Assembly (NCBI GenBank): GCA_037833965.1
Contig: AP031352.1
Span: forward strand, 12,380,501 to 12,444,500
Direction: 5' to 3'
Origin: Marchantia polymorpha subsp. ruderalis
Lineage: Eukaryota > Streptophyta > Marchantiopsida > Marchantiales > Marchantiaceae
Length of the DNA: 64,000 nt
This document shows positions 62,551 through 64,000 of this stretch, piece by piece (position 1 is the stretch's first letter; every line of letters starts with the position of its first letter). The position numbers and the translations under genes are program-made. The notes beneath the pieces were generated by a model that was not told where the DNA came from, did not search any database, and saw only the letters and a program-made list of their open reading frames with translations.

Positions 62551-64000
62551 TATTAAATTATTATTTTGGGGGGTTGAAGTCTGTGTGTAGGAACTATCAT
62601 TTTCCTTAATCGTAGGATCGAATAACGATCCCATGGACCTACAAATGCATGAAGAAAACTGAAATCGAAGTCGTGGACTATTAAGGGAGGGATAAGAGCC
62701 AAGGTGCATATGTAGATCTATGAAGGTTCTTAAAAATATTTAAGATCCATAGCATTTTAGTACATATGGCAAAAACATTGCACTTATCCATTAGACCTTT
62801 GGCAGCAATAATCTGAACACAATCTTGAGATTCTAAATCTACGGGAGAATATACTGCATTAATAAATCAACAAAGTAGTGTGAACATATCTCCCACTGCT
62901 TTAACCACGGGTACGGATGATAACTCCTGGAAAACGGTAGACTCAAACAGAAAACTTATAACAGGATTGCAGAAATCATCGAAGGATACACACCCGAAAG
63001 GTCAATAAGCCCGATCTCGATCTTTCATCCCTTTGATCTGCCAAGGCAAATGTGAAAGGCGAGAGATATTTTCTTTCTTCGTTACAAGATATATCTCAGT
63101 ATATACTTCTCAGGTTGTTGTTCTAATGTCGCTGGTGCAGACAGACACAAAGAAGCATGATTATGCACCACTCAGTATCAAAATATAAATTCTCAAATGC
63201 GCTAGAGAACTTTCCAGAATTGGACAGTGACGAGGGTGGACTCTGCCTTCCAGGGCCACTCTAAGGTGCAACATCTCTAATTAATCTATGTCGCTTCTTG
63301 GTGTTGTTCACATGAGATGTGCGACCAGCGCACATCTCGTATTTGCAAAACCGCAGATACCCGCTTGTCACTGGACCGTATAGAATCAATGCAGGAGACA
63401 TCAGACAGAGATCTGAGGCGGGAGAGAAAGAAACTGCATCACAAGAGTCTTTGGCCCGCTCGGCCCTTTTCTCGGTCTCGGCACTGCACTGCACACTATT
63501 CTTTCGGACGGTTGTGCCTCGCAGAGGTTTGATCCCGTGAGTCCTACGCTACGCTCGCTGCTAGCGACAGGCAGCACTACGACTGCGTACTGTACTGTGA
63601 CTGAACTTCAGTAGAGCGCACATTGGGTGGGGGCAAGAAGGCGAGGCGAGTCGAGTCCGACGGGGCAGGTGGTAGAGTCCGTTGGGAACCGTCGGGAAAC
63701 GACAGTTCCGAGTCGGGTCGCCAGGGGGTCTAGGAGGAGGAAGGGGCAGGAAGGGCAGGGAGGGGCACAAAAAGGGCGGAAGAAATATCTGGCGAGCGAG
63801 AACTCGTATGTCAAAGGGGACGGAGCAGCTTTTCGCGGGGGTACCAGTTCGAGTAGGGAAGGGGGAACAGCTAAGACGAGGGGCGGACGGATGGACGGGA
63901 GAAGTTGGCAGTTGTGGGCCAATGAGAAACGGGCCGGGCCTGAAGTGGCCGTCGCCAATGAGGCCGCGAGCACGGAGCTCAATTGCCACCACAAAGCGGA
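62551..64000. promoter_or_regulatory. Gene-free edge, GC-rich toward the right end
   Basis: From about 63.2 kb GC content rises steeply, with purine-rich runs (ggaggaggaaggggcaggaa) on the plus strand, as in the 5' flanks of the two minus-strand genes. It may be the promoter/leader of a gene beyond the window. Long frames here (63561-63992 and 63608-63994, minus) are Pro/Leu/Arg-rich products of biased composition and carry no domain. Confidence 0.3.

Noticed and set aside
63561-63994. Two overlapping Pro/Leu-rich minus-strand frames of 128 and 143 codons
   Set aside because: Composition-driven in a GC-rich edge; overlapping frames cannot both be real and neither shows a motif.
1-64000. tRNA or rRNA genes
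   Set aside because: No cloverleaf-like blocks with A/B boxes, and no rRNA-like conserved stretches were seen by eye on either strand; a tRNAscan run would settle it.

Overview
This is a plant nuclear window with compact, multi-exon genes set in a very AT-rich, repeat-filled background. Three protein genes can be followed exon by exon. The style of the DNA, and a degenerate coiled-coil repeat protein at 34.1-36.8 kb that I recall as a high-copy family in liverwort (Marchantia-type) annotations, make a liverwort or other bryophyte the best guess. That assignment rests on memory of the family and was not searched.

Layout. 1-5.2 kb (+): the last 14 exons of MRE11, the nuclease subunit of the MRE11-RAD50-NBS1 double-strand-break repair complex; one intron carries a LINE fragment and a 226-bp palindrome. 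5.2-14 kb: AT-rich DNA with two related MITE-like elements and a decayed KH-domain gene (-). 14.8-20.6 kb (-): a CXC/tesmin (TSO1/CPP-type) DNA-binding protein with two cysteine-rich CXC motifs; its 5' flank to about 24.8 kb is GC-rich. 25-33 kb: AT-rich, gene-poor, with one fold-back element. 33-38.6 kb: remnants of repeat-family genes, including a ZBED/hAT-type transposase. 38.6-49 kb: AT-rich, with a Ty3/gypsy reverse transcriptase fossil, a cluster of short fold-backs and an ordered tandem array with a 102-bp period. 49.2-54.0 kb (-): a complete 15-exon plastid ADP-glucose pyrophosphorylase large subunit gene (starch synthesis) with a GC-rich upstream region. 55-61 kb: AT-rich, with a second hAT-like transposase fossil. 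61.4-64 kb: less AT-rich sequence without a recognised gene, GC-rich at the right edge like the 5' flanks of the two minus-strand genes.

The three genes belong to unrelated processes (DNA repair, transcriptional regulation, starch synthesis) and do not form a functional cluster. In all three the inferred exons join in consistent phase: MRE11 gives 453 codons in the window, the CXC gene 1166 and the AGPase gene 535, stop included. I see no CRISPR, operon or defence system, no tRNA or rRNA gene, and no convincing new biological system. The most unusual items are the long intronic palindrome in MRE11, the ordered 102-bp array, and the unexplained island at 61.5-62.5 kb.
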